Made by a program: the position numbers and the translations under genes
Part shown: positions 9,600 through 17,808 of the stretch, in pieces
How positions within the stretch are numbered: position 1 is the stretch's first letter
Layout of the letters: each line of letters starts with the position of its first letter
The notes under the pieces: generated by a model
What the model was told of the DNA's origin: nothing
What the model saw: the letters and a program-made list of their open reading frames with translations, nothing else
Databases searched by the model: none
Assembly (NCBI GenBank): GCA_019828545.1
Contig: JACVRA010000123.1
Location: 8,231 to 31,175 of the forward strand
Source of the DNA: Paracamarosporium sp. OC-R06-R3
Taxonomy: Eukaryota; Ascomycota; Dothideomycetes; Pleosporales; Didymosphaeriaceae
Direction of reading: 5' to 3'
Length of the DNA stretch: 22,945 nt

Positions 9600-9765
9600 A
9601 AACACCACTGTACCGCAGTTCGCACCAAGCATAGTTACACCTGGTACTAGGAATACAAGCAAATGGTTCGTACTAGTTCACACCGGTGGTTCGTACTTGT
9701 TTACACGCAGTGCATACCAGCATACCTGTTCATACCGGTAATAGTTCGTACCGATAGAAAGACCT
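9600..9765 (+). repeat. Cluster of short imperfect repeats containing ggttcgtac
   Basis: Variants of a 19-20 base unit, ggttcgtactagttcacacc and ggttcgtacttgtttacac, stand side by side at about 9664-9705. Related pieces (agttcgtaccgata, gttcataccggta) follow to 9765. The cluster lies between the divergent FAD pseudogene and the GH28 fragment. Its function is unknown; it may be a worn repeat or a binding-site cluster. Confidence 0.4.
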
Positions 9766-9844
9766 CATGCCATAGTCATCACTGTTACCGACTCATATCT
9801 CCACGGTCTTCGTTTCGTACAACCCCAGATGCGGTTAGTAAGAG

Positions 9845-10309
9845 GTGTTCTTTGATATAAGTGAAGGCGCTAAATTCACGCCCATTAGGACTGTAACTAT
9901 AGTTAGTTCACGGAGAGTACTTCTCGAGGATATCTACGTCAAAGCCGAGAGCACAAGTCAAAATCCAGCGCGGAACACTGACGGCGCAAATACTCTCTTC
10001 TCAGACCTCATCACTTTCCGCCATTGCGAGGTCCGAAACGGTGACGACAGTATTGCGATAAAGGCTAATTCAACAAACATTCCAGTTGAGAACAGCATCT
10101 TTCGAAATGGAAACGGTTTCGCAGTCGGCAGCATTGGACAATACTTCAACAAATTCGAAGTAGTGAAAGGATTGACAGTTCGCAACATCAAGATGTACGA
10201 CACCAAGTACGCAGCTCGCATCAAAACCTGGACCGGGGAGCAGAATCAGTACCCCCCTAATGGTGGAGGCGGTGTAGGACCAATGAGGCTTGCTAGGCGC
10301 CGGGGCTAA
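9845..10309 (+). pseudogene. Family 28 glycoside hydrolase (pectin-degrading) fragment
   Basis: A 154-codon frame containing the middle of a GH28 enzyme: NTDGAN, NGDDSIAIKANSTNI (catalytic Asp pair), GNGFAVGSIGQY, and ARIKTWTGEQ with NGGGG. This is the parallel beta-helix core that hydrolyses galacturonan backbones; the motif form resembles exo-acting rhamnogalacturonan/galacturonan hydrolases, in which the usual GHG histidine may be absent. GH28 enzymes are normally 370-500 residues with a signal peptide. Here the N-terminal third (signal peptide, early coils) and everything after NGGGG are missing, and the last ten residues look out of family. I call it a truncated relic. The first in-frame ATG at 9845 is not a natural start. 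Confidence 0.75.
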
Positions 10310-10729
10310 TTTTCTCTGGAAGCCTGCACCCTGAAAACAAGAGATTAAATTTAGGTTTTGTGTATCAAGGAAGGAATAATCATGTGGTCTGTGCCCACAG
10401 AGGTTGAGATGGTAAAGGGTGAGTATGTGCATCCCTCATACTCGGCGGTCTGGAGAAGGCAGGTCGAAGCTAGTCTTAAAGGGCTTAGCGCTAAAGCTAA
10501 CTAAAACGGACAAAGTGTACTTAGCGCTTAGCGCAAGGCTCCTACAAAGGTCTAAGTTCGAAGTTTAGTTTACTCAACCCAACAACTAAGTCAAAGTCTG
10601 GCTAAGGACACAGTGTCGGGGATAGTGATTAAGGTGTTCGCAGGTGGTGGCGGCCACCTGCGACACCATCTCATCACATCTCGACACTGAGTCCTCGACC
10701 AGAATCAAAATCTACCCGTCCATCGCAAC
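10310..10729. other. Intergenic region with palindromic elements
   Basis: No gene seen. A perfect 10-base palindrome ttagcgctaa lies at 10485-10494, and its core agcgct recurs at about 10522. A strong hairpin lies at 10633-10667. The right end is probably the promoter of the small gene at 10730. Confidence 0.5.
10633..10667 (+). repeat. Inverted repeat with 10-bp perfect arms (14 bp with one bulge)
   Basis: Arms tcgcaggtgg (10638-10647) and ccacctgcga (10654-10663) are exact complements around a six-base loop tggcgg. Pairing extends outward by ggtg/cacc if one base is bulged. It lies about 65 bases before ATG 10730, so it could form a hairpin in DNA or, if transcribed, in a 5' leader, or be a dimeric protein site. 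Confidence 0.6.
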
Positions 10730-10910
10730 ATGTCGCAGTTCAAGAAGCTCCGCGCGGCTCTCTTCAGGACAAGTATGTCGCTCCAAAATCTGACACCCGC
10801 TCATGCTCACGAATCCAGCTGCCCGTGTCGTATCTGCGGATGCGACACATATCATGATCGACCTGTCCATATCGGCCTCATCGTCACAGGCCCGTCCTCT
10901 GGCAGGATAG
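10730..10910 (+). CDS. Putative 44-residue protein or surviving 5' end of a longer gene
   Basis: ATG 10730 begins MSQFKKLRAALFRT. A textbook 46-base intron follows (10773-10818; donor GTATGT, CTGAC branch, TCCAG acceptor). Exon 2 reads TARVVSADATHIMIDLS and stops at 10908-10910. The near-perfect splice signals are the main support; the first 20 residues are basic and amphipathic, which would suit a mitochondrial targeting sequence. The 3' end overlaps the opposite-strand gene ending at 10852 by 59 bases. The short length and abrupt end suggest a longer gene was cut here. No family recognised. Confidence 0.4.
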
Positions 10911-12295
10911 AGCGTGGCAGTGGATTACGCAGGTCAAGAACGTTCAGTAGGTCTTCGTCACTTCCATTATTCAGGAACGCGTCCTTGAAAAGACCAACCT
11001 TCATAGAGGCGAATGAGGCTTGTTTTAGTTGCAACGATGGCTCCTGCACCGAAACACTCCTGCTCATGTCACCCATTCGGCGAAAGAATTGCTCGATAGG
11101 CCGACCTTTACCTGTATCCCACCTCAAATGCTGCTGGTTTTCCGTGATTATTGGTCCATATAGAGCCTCTGACTCGAGCCGCCCTTCTGCTTCTTCCCCG
11201 GTCAAGAAATAGATTTCCTTCTGGCTTTTGGTCCCTCTCGCCTCTGGCAGTGTTGCCCGAGCAAGCAGGTCGTGCGTGACTTTGTTATTAAGCTCTCCCC
11301 ATGTCCTGCAACGCTTCATGCCCAACATCTGTTCCTGAAGCTGAAGCATTACTTGCTTCCGGAAAAAACTATCACTCGCACTTTGTTGGATGGGTCGACT
11401 CTCATCCTTGTCTTCCGGAACAGAAATGAATACGACTTCTGGCGCGTCGTTTTGGCAACTTGTGTTGCCGATGCCTGGACTTGACTGCGAGGGCTCTAGT
11501 GGTAGTGACAAGCAGCGTCGTTTCAAGGCTGAAGATGAGGTTGGAGAGTAATCTGTACCCGCCGATTCAAGAGCGGTCAAGTCCTTGATACTACTAGAGC
11601 GTTGTGAGTGTAAGATGGTTTTTGTCGCCCACCGGGCGTATGCCTTCAGATGTTCGTGACATAGTGCATTGTACTGTACTTCGTTCATAAGATTTATGTG
11701 AGCGACATGCTGGGGATTCGCTTGCTCCGCCTCTATCGTAGAGATAATCTGACGAAGACATGTGTCAGGACAGCGGCAGACGCGGTTGCTTCCTCGCCTG
11801 GAGCTTGTCAACCTTTTCTGTGGACGCTGCTTTTGCACCTTCAAAGAACTTCTTGCTATCGATACTGCGGGCGCCACGTTGCGTATCGTGCGAAGTCGGC
11901 TCGATGTTCGCAAGCCTGATCGACTCGTAGTCTTATCGGGTATAGCATTGACTTCTGGATAGACAACCGGTGAGCCTACCGGTCTATCCGTTGGGCTTTG
12001 CAGCGGTGTACCTAGTGGCGCGGAGGAGGTACTTTCGTTGTCTATCTGGATGCTAGGTGGCGCTGATGCGGTCGCGTCGTTGGTAACAATGGCAGTCGAA
12101 GCAGCCGATGATGTGCGACTCGGATCGAACCTCGGCTTGCACGGCTGAATGTGACTGCATAGCAGATCCTTCGCGAACAACCAGTCCGTACTCATCCATA
12201 ACATAGCCAACCGGCAAATCCGAGTCAGAAAGAGTTTTGTATTCAAGGGTATACCCCTTGCGGCCTGTCTTCACAAATGCGTTCTTAGTCGGCAT
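10852..12295 (-). CDS. Hypothetical protein with CRCPDTC motif, possible frameshift near its N-terminus
   Basis: The main open frame runs from 12246 to the stop at 10852 (464 codons). Its first ~35 residues look out of frame. The neighbouring frame from ATG 12295 (MPTKNAFVKTGRKGYTLEYK, then DSDLPVGYVMDEYGLVV) reads better, so I suggest a start at 12295 and a frame change between about 12200 and 12110. Numbering the 464-codon frame, residues 40-110 are Ser/Thr/Pro-rich and 110-155 strongly basic. Cys157, Cys159, Cys163, Cys196 and His198 (VCRCPDTCLRQI...ALCHEHLKAYARW) could bind zinc. The C-terminal 170 residues are charged and mostly helical (MLQLQEQMLGMKRCRTWGEL). No family recognised; a nuclear protein is possible from the basic stretch. 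It may also be two short genes rather than one. Confidence 0.5.
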
Positions 12296-12490
12296 GCCCG
12301 TGACCTGGTTACATGAGCACACGTGAAGGGGGGACGAGCATGCGAAGCATGTTTTTGTACAATATCTCCGTGGATGGCATTCTCTTTTCAGACCCATGCT
12401 ATTCAACGCATCCTTTTCCAGTAGCAATTCACATGGAGATTATGAGTATAACAAACCGGAGAAGGGTCGTAAAGGACAATCACAGATATA

Positions 12491-12798
12491 ATGGATCGAT
12501 GGAACGAAGAGGAATGGTTTACGCTCCGACAACCGGCTGGCTCAGGTGGTATGCAAAGTATTCATAGATTTGTGACTACGTTATTGCAGAAAGACGACAT
12601 TGGATTAATTTTTCAGATGTACTTCAACAAGGCCCGAGTGCTGACGGCTTCACAGTTATCATGTCTCCCACAAAACCATATTGGGACCAAAACCAACCAT
12701 ACCCATCATCACTGCTATCATCAAAGCAAACATCAATGTATATGACCCTTCATCAACCACCGCTTGTCCCGCATTGCCAGTACACTGCGGCGGCGTAG
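12491..12798 (+). CDS. Putative 88-residue protein, two exons, unrecognised
   Basis: Exon 1 is 12491-12548 (MDRWNEEEWFTLRQPAGSG) and exon 2 is 12590-12798, separated by a 41-base intron (donor GTATGC, GTGACTAC branch region, TTGCAG acceptor). Splicing is in phase and gives a smooth reading RRHWINFSDVLQQG then DGFTVIMSPTKPYWDQNQP, which supports the model. It is Pro/Gln/Ser-rich toward the end with no signal peptide or membrane span. It may be the N-terminal part of a longer protein whose remainder was lost or lies in another frame at 12740-13052. Unrecognised. Confidence 0.4.
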
Positions 12799-13052
12799 GC
12801 GAAGTAACAGAAGTATTCGTCGGCCCCCTCACCGTACTCGTCGCATTCGGCAGCACCACCTCCCTCGTCTGGCTCGGCAGTGGCGGCAAGAACGTCGCAC
12901 TCGCCGGCGTCGGCACTATGGCCATCCGAAGCAAAAGCAGTTATCGATTTCGCGCTACGTGGACCAATGTGACCTTACGTGACCCACCATCTATGGAGGC
13001 AATGGTGGTTCTTTCCCAAGGTAGAATCTTATCGAGGATTAACTTCCTATAG
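12681..13052. other. GC-rich segment open on both strands, coding strand undecided
   Basis: On the plus strand, the frame of 12681-13052 has C-ending codons (GTC, GGC, CTC) in 12800-12940, a usual sign of fungal coding sequence. On the minus strand, 12934-12659 reads as a Ser/Thr/Pro-rich stretch followed by a hydrophobic C-terminus (TLMFALMIAVMMGMVGF), reminiscent of a membrane or GPI-anchored tail. Neither has a convincing start or splice context, so I do not call a gene. Confidence 0.3.
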
Positions 13053-13059
13053 TACTGTA

Positions 13060-14350
13060 AAGGCTCTCTAAGTCGAGGTATTTCTCAGTTGGGTAAGTAG
13101 GACGCCACATGGTTCAAGACACAAAGGGTACTATCCCTCACCACGTAGCGAGCATCACCATGTAACGAGCTAGATCAAGTAATTTGATGCCCTATGCATC
13201 CTCTACGCGATTATATAAAGTTACACATAGGTTTCTTACGTTCTTTAGCTCTTTCCGCACCTAATGCTAGCAAGCAATGAGAGAAATTAGCTTATTTCCC
13301 TTGTTCTATGGCCATCGCGGTCAAGCCGTTAATTTTCGGAGCCATACCATATTAGTTCTATTAAGATAGACTATGCTCCTAAGTTCCAGAGTTGAATAGG
13401 CCATTAATGGTGGATTCCGAGAGTTTTGCCGATGGAGTGGGAGGGTCAAAGGATGTAGCACGGTTTTAGCGCCGCTCAATGTATACCTAATCTACCATCT
13501 ATATTGAATGTTAGCGCCGTAAAGTCATCTATAGCGCCTGGAGTTGTGGGCTCAAAATAGCCTCCATCTAGAGTCCATTGCCAGGCCCCGACTGTGCCGC
13601 TGGAGTCGCTACATCACCTTCGCTTCATATCACTAACAGTGCTGTAGCTGATATGGACAAAGCCAGCCAAACACTGGCCGAAGACCTCCTTAATGGCATA
13701 CCTGACACTCTCGCTGCCCATGCTCCCTCAATCATCGCGCACTCGGACGACGCTCACGAGAAGACAAAGCCCAAAGCCAATATTACCTTACACCGTGCGA
13801 AGAGAATGCTATTATTAACTAATAATATATATAGACACTCTTAGGTAGCACGGATAGGAAGGCGAGGCTGGTCCTTCAGAGCTATAGGCTACGTTATACG
13901 GAGGAACAAAGCGCAGACTGGAGTAGGCGATGACGCACAGGTCGAGGAGGTTAAGCTTAAGCCATGGCGGGCCCCAGAAGCGCGGGTGTATTAATTAATA
14001 AGGTGGCGTGGTAAGCACAGCCTTAACGCCAAGAAGCGGGGAGTAGACTTCAAAGCAGAAATCAGTCTCTTTTAACTATTCATAAAGCTTGCTCGCTGCT
14101 GAACTAATCCCTCTTACACCCTTTTAAATGTGAATTATAAATATCCTTTGTCTACGTCCTGTGCTAACGTAGAGCAAGGTGCACATTCGCAACTACGATC
14201 GTGGTCTGGTATGATGAACAGAACCGAAGACGAACGCGAACAGAGATTAGGAGAGACGACTGTGGGAGGAGTAATTGCCCAACGTCTGATAGCAACCCAA
14301 ACCGCAGTTCCCAAGCAACTACAACATGCCTGCAATTCGAAACGGACATT
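13060..14350. other. Region without a supported gene
   Basis: An AT-leaning stretch with scattered stops. One plus-strand frame at 13578-13844 contains a protein-like piece (DKASQTLAEDLLNGIPDTLA) but ends in AT-rich DNA (ttattaactaataatatata) and has no recognised domain; it could be a relic. The frames at 14130-14423 overlap the 3' end of the kinase gene or lie in its downstream region and have no support. Confidence 0.4.
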
Positions 14351-15244
14351 TCAAACGACTTGTTTGAGAGGCGAGGACACGAAAGGCATGTCTGAATTAT
14401 TGATAATCAACTTAGGCATGTAGTGGGCAAGCTGTACATCGGACACATACCAAGTACTTCTGGCTCTTTCAGTTTTCTTCTCTTTCAGCCACGCTTCTAA
14501 TTTGTTCAACGCGAATTCATCGTGAGATTGGGCAGATATCGAGTACTCCTCATCAACCCAGCCATATGTGCCTCCTGAAAGAAGTTCCTCTCCAAATCTT
14601 TTACAAGAGCCAAAGTCGAGAATAATTGGAACGTCATTGCTATCCAGGGCAATATTCGTGGGATTGAGGTCATTATGTGCGAGTCCAAGATTATGGAGGT
14701 GCTTTATTCCACTACGGATGCCGTTCATGCAAGTGGCAATGTCGAGATCGTGTGGAACATCCTCGTAACGATATTGTAAGATGACTCCATATCTTTTAAG
14801 GCCGAGGCCGGTGATACGGCCGCGATTGACAATACAGCCGTAATATTTGACGATATTTGGATGCTGATGTTGTTTGAGGAATTCCAAGACCTCGGCTTCT
14901 TCATAAAGTATCCGCGGCACAAGCTTGATCTCGTATTCGTTATCAGCGCATGATATCTTAGGGCGTTTGATGAAGAGGTTCTTGCGATTGGCTTCCGACA
15001 CAACAGACATCCACGTGTGTAGCGGGTAAATCTTCTCATCGGGGATTCTTTGCAGTCTTCGTTTGAGATCTTCAACTGTCAAATCGTACTTTCTTATTCC
15101 AGGTGCCCGACCAACCCATGCGATGTCGTCATTATCAACGTAGGTGAAGGTGGAGCGGAGGAATTCGCCTGTCTTATAATCCGTGACTTCGCTGAGGCTG
15201 TGTAAGTCCCTCTTTGAGTTGACTTTTGCTTGCCTAATGCTCAT
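14351..15244 (-). CDS. Divergent fungal protein kinase-like protein, copy 1
   Basis: A single-exon 297-residue product from ATG 15244 (MSIRQAKVNSKRDLHSLSE); an upstream in-frame extension to 15352 is Pro-rich and less likely. Residues 31-98 form a region shared with the second kinase in this window: FTYVDNDDIAWVG, then IPDEKIYP and FIKRPKIS, where Lys93 or Lys96 may serve as the ATP-anchoring lysine. I see no glycine-rich loop. EEAEVLEFLKQHQHPNIVKYYG supplies the alpha-C region. The catalytic loop is HNDLNPTN (His190, Asp192, Asn197; the usual RD is ND and the loop Lys is Asn) and the metal-binding motif is DFG (210-212). So the phosphotransfer residues are present and an active kinase is plausible. 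It is the minus-strand gene of a pair with the plus-strand nuclease-fold gene at 16164, about 920 bases upstream. Substrate unknown. Confidence 0.85.
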   Translation of the reverse strand: MSIRQAKVNSKRDLHSLSEVTDYKTGEFLRSTFTYVDNDDIAWVGRAPGIRKYDLTVEDLKRRLQRIPDEKIYPLHTWMSVVSEANRKNLFIKRPKISCADNEYEIKLVPRILYEEAEVLEFLKQHQHPNIVKYYGCIVNRGRITGLGLKRYGVILQYRYEDVPHDLDIATCMNGIRSGIKHLHNLGLAHNDLNPTNIALDSNDVPIILDFGSCKRFGEELLSGGTYGWVDEEYSISAQSHDEFALNKLEAWLKEKKTERARSTWYVSDVQLAHYMPKLIINNSDMPFVSSPLKQVV

Positions 15245-15273
15245 ATTATCATCGTATAAGGTGCGGTGTGCGT

Positions 15274-15304
15274 GGGGAGGTGGGGAGGTAGGGAGGTAGG
15301 GAGG
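15274..15304 (+). promoter_or_regulatory. Potential G-quadruplex / pyrimidine tract upstream of kinase copy 1
   Basis: Four G-runs (gggg, gggg, ggg, ggg) are separated by 4-5 base loops of aggt/aggta, which meets the usual G-quadruplex pattern. On the gene's own strand it is a CCT-rich tract 30-60 bases before the ATG, typical of fungal core promoters, so either role is possible. Confidence 0.5.
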
Positions 15305-15359
15305 ACGAAGGGGTTTTAAGGATTGAAACCTGTAACTGAAGAGCGTTAGCAACAGTGCA

Positions 15360-16163
15360 GATAAATGTTTAAAACAGGAGAAGAGAGGATACCTTGACCG
15401 TTACGAAGATTCTCTTTCTGCTGGTACTTACGGTCGTTGGTGGTAAGTGCGTTTATCAGCCAGATCTTCGAGGCGGGCCGAGGCTTGATGAGCCACAGCC
15501 ACAAGCTTGGCTCTCAGGGTCACGTGCTTTAAGTGTGGCTGTTCAGTTAAAAGGCGCTTGAGATGATTAAGGTTGTATATAAATCATGTGCCGTAGCTAT
15601 TCATTTAAGAAGGCTATTACCGCTAATAGCCCATTGCTCGTAACTGGACCATAGGAAACATTCGGGTTTTTGGCATGATGTAGCCCGTGTATGCTCCAAT
15701 TAAGTCCGCTCGTTGTCTAGATCCTGCATTCAAAACTATACTCTGCATTAATAGGTAAAGTCGCCTTAGTGTAAGCTCCGTAATCCCTTTTAAGGTGAAT
15801 GTACAAGTCAATGATGTTTTTTATTGTGCGATGATATGCATCCTACTCGCAATAAAGCTGTCTGGGTGCAAGCTGATTGCTGAGATGGGAGGCCACAGAC
15901 TTTGGGGTGTCGTGGTAAGACTGGCTGACTCAGCAAGCTCTAGTCCGATGAATGCCATCGCCAGAACAAGTGCATTGGATGGTCGTCGCCTTGGAGTCCA
16001 CAGATAGCCCGGAGAACGGATAACTGACTTGTGAAGTTGGCAGCAGGCGAATCGCCGAAAACTCCCGATTTGGCGCTAACTGCCACGCTCGGATCTCGTA
16101 CAACAGTCGTCTCCGCCGATATCCATCCACATCACACTTGGCCATCTCCACGAACATGATGCC
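15360..16163. other. Divergent intergenic region between kinase 1 and nuclease 1
   Basis: No gene seen. It should hold the promoters of both flanking genes. A 9-base inverted repeat (acagccaca 15495-15503, tgtggctgt 15534-15542) encloses a CACGTG E-box at about 15521. A TATA-like gtatataaat lies near 15575 on the plus strand. Confidence 0.5.
15495..15542 (+). promoter_or_regulatory. Inverted repeat enclosing a CACGTG box
   Basis: Exact 9-base arms are separated by 30 bases containing CACGTG, a core site for basic helix-loop-helix regulators in fungi. Its place in the divergent kinase/nuclease promoter makes it a candidate shared control element. The link to either gene is inferred. Confidence 0.35.
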
Positions 16164-17390
16164 ATGAGCACTGATAACATTCCACATAAGATTGCATCAG
16201 CAAGCACGCCTCCCCAGAGCCCCACGCTTTCCGAACCCGACGACGCGACCAGGTCGTTACCGATTTCCCCACCAGCTACAGTACTCGTCGACTCGTCACC
16301 CCGACCCCTACCGCCCCTCGCTCGCCATTTGCACAATCGCATACAAAAGTGCTACCAAGGCGAGTTGTCGAACAATACTTGGGAGTGTGTGCGCATATCA
16401 CCACAGGAGTATCGGACGTGGCAGAATGAATTGGAGAACGACCGCCGCCTTGGAGCCTGGGTCGCAGACAAGCTCCGATACGATTACGACCCAGTTGAGG
16501 GTGAATTGGTTCTCCGTATGCCTTCGCCGCTACATGACATCTTTGCCATCAGGCTACAAGAGCTGATGCTCCGGGAATTGCGGAGTTCCACGGCGCAGGA
16601 AGGATTACGCCCGGTCATAGAGCGTATCAAGATTGCAACCACATCAGATATCCGTTTTAGGAACGCCTCGACAGAGGGGAAGAAGTCCCCAGACGGATCG
16701 TTCCGTTTTACCGGCACCAAGTATCCGCCTCTGGTAATCGAAGTCGCCAATTCACAGAAAAGGCGTGATTTGCCTCGCCTCGCTGAATCCTATATTGAGC
16801 GCACCAGGGGCCGCACCAAGACTGTGATTGCCATAGATTTGGAGTATCGAGACCTAAATAAGCGTGCTGCTCCCTCATTGCCACGTCGCTCGGCGGTCTA
16901 CTCTGTGTATCGTCATAGGATCGTCCGCGATGAACAAACGGGAGGTTGGCAGAGGGAGGCACGTGCAGAGGTTGAGGAGCAGCAATTTTCTATGGAGGAT
17001 CCAGCTACAACTGATGGATCCATGCGCCTCTTACTTTCAGACTTCTGCCCGGACGGTACCCTAAGCGCAGCCAACGATCAGACGATTGCTATTCCCCACG
17101 CACAACTAGCTCGTCTTTTGACAGAGGCAGAAGAGGAGGAGGAGTTTGCGGAAGCACCTTCCAGCCCTACTCCTTCCGAAAAGAGCATTCCATTTGTGTC
17201 TAAAAGGAAGCGTACACCGACCCCGAAACTCGTGTCAGAAGATGAAGAGGCATTTGAAGAAGCGGAAACCGCGGTAAGGATTCGGGAGTCAGCTGAGAAC
17301 AGCTCTTTTTCCTCGGTTGATGTGCCCATGGTAGAGCGCATCAAATGGATCAGGACAAGGTCACAAGCCGACTCCGGAACAAGCTTATGA
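16164..17390 (+). CDS. PD-(D/E)XK nuclease-fold protein, Uma2-like, copy 1
   Basis: A single exon of 408 residues (MSTDNIPHKI). Residues 1-60 are Pro/Ser-rich. Residues 100-225 follow the order seen in Uma2-type restriction-endonuclease-fold proteins: YDYDPVEGELVLRMPSPLHD (the G-E-L and PS..H motifs), a helix (IRLQELMLREL), SPDGSF with Asp177, then LVIEVANS with Glu193 in an E-V-A core, RRDLPRLAESYIE, and a last strand KTVIAIDLEY. The D...E-x-A signature suits a PD-(D/E)XK-like active site, although the canonical Lys is not obvious. The C-terminal tail has an acidic run (EEEEEF), a basic patch KRKRTPTP (347-354) like a nuclear signal, and SEDEEAFEEAE. A second copy is at 18945-20128, and both lie beside a kinase gene. 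DNA cleavage is inferred from fold only. Confidence 0.8.
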   Translation: MSTDNIPHKIASASTPPQSPTLSEPDDATRSLPISPPATVLVDSSPRPLPPLARHLHNRIQKCYQGELSNNTWECVRISPQEYRTWQNELENDRRLGAWVADKLRYDYDPVEGELVLRMPSPLHDIFAIRLQELMLRELRSSTAQEGLRPVIERIKIATTSDIRFRNASTEGKKSPDGSFRFTGTKYPPLVIEVANSQKRRDLPRLAESYIERTRGRTKTVIAIDLEYRDLNKRAAPSLPRRSAVYSVYRHRIVRDEQTGGWQREARAEVEEQQFSMEDPATTDGSMRLLLSDFCPDGTLSAANDQTIAIPHAQLARLLTEAEEEEEFAEAPSSPTPSEKSIPFVSKRKRTPTPKLVSEDEEAFEEAETAVRIRESAENSSFSSVDVPMVERIKWIRTRSQADSGTSL

Positions 17391-17808
17391 GATAAGGTAT
17401 CTCAACGTTAACTCCCTCTCATTGCGGCGGTGCGTTGACCCACCAAGGGCGCATGCTAAACATAGAAACCTGCGGTCGGAACCTTGTAGAAGTCTGCACA
17501 CCAGCACGCATGTACAACAGCTTTGCAGTCTGATGTCCCTTTTATGTTCACGTCATTAAAAGGGATGCAGCCTTTTCGGAGTGGAAGCAAGTGAATGAAC
17601 AGTTCATGCAAGTGGTAACTTAGTGGTTCCGTCTACCTCCCCAGAACCTGAGCTGCGAACATAGGTTCGCGGCCATAGCGTGCGACAGCGCAGCCGCACA
17701 ATCAGGACCTACGAACCGATTTGTTTAATGCGCATTACGGCTCGCTAGTAAACTGAGCATAGAATCCCATGGATCGTATGTCCCATCAAGCCAGCCTTCT
17801 ATCTTCTC
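17391..17808. other. Intergenic region between convergent nuclease 1 and kinase 2
   Basis: No gene is supported. It contains the 3' ends of both convergent genes, a 9-base hairpin at 17536-17565 and a smaller one (gcgaac/gttcgc) at about 17655. If the stop of kinase 2 is read through, the frame continues for 28 codons into the right end of this region. Confidence 0.5.
17536..17565 (+). terminator. Hairpin between convergent genes
   Basis: Arms tccctttta (17536-17544) and taaaaggga (17557-17565) are exact complements with a 12-base loop. Its place between converging genes suggests a role in 3' end formation, but fungal termination does not normally depend on hairpins, so this is weak. Confidence 0.25.
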
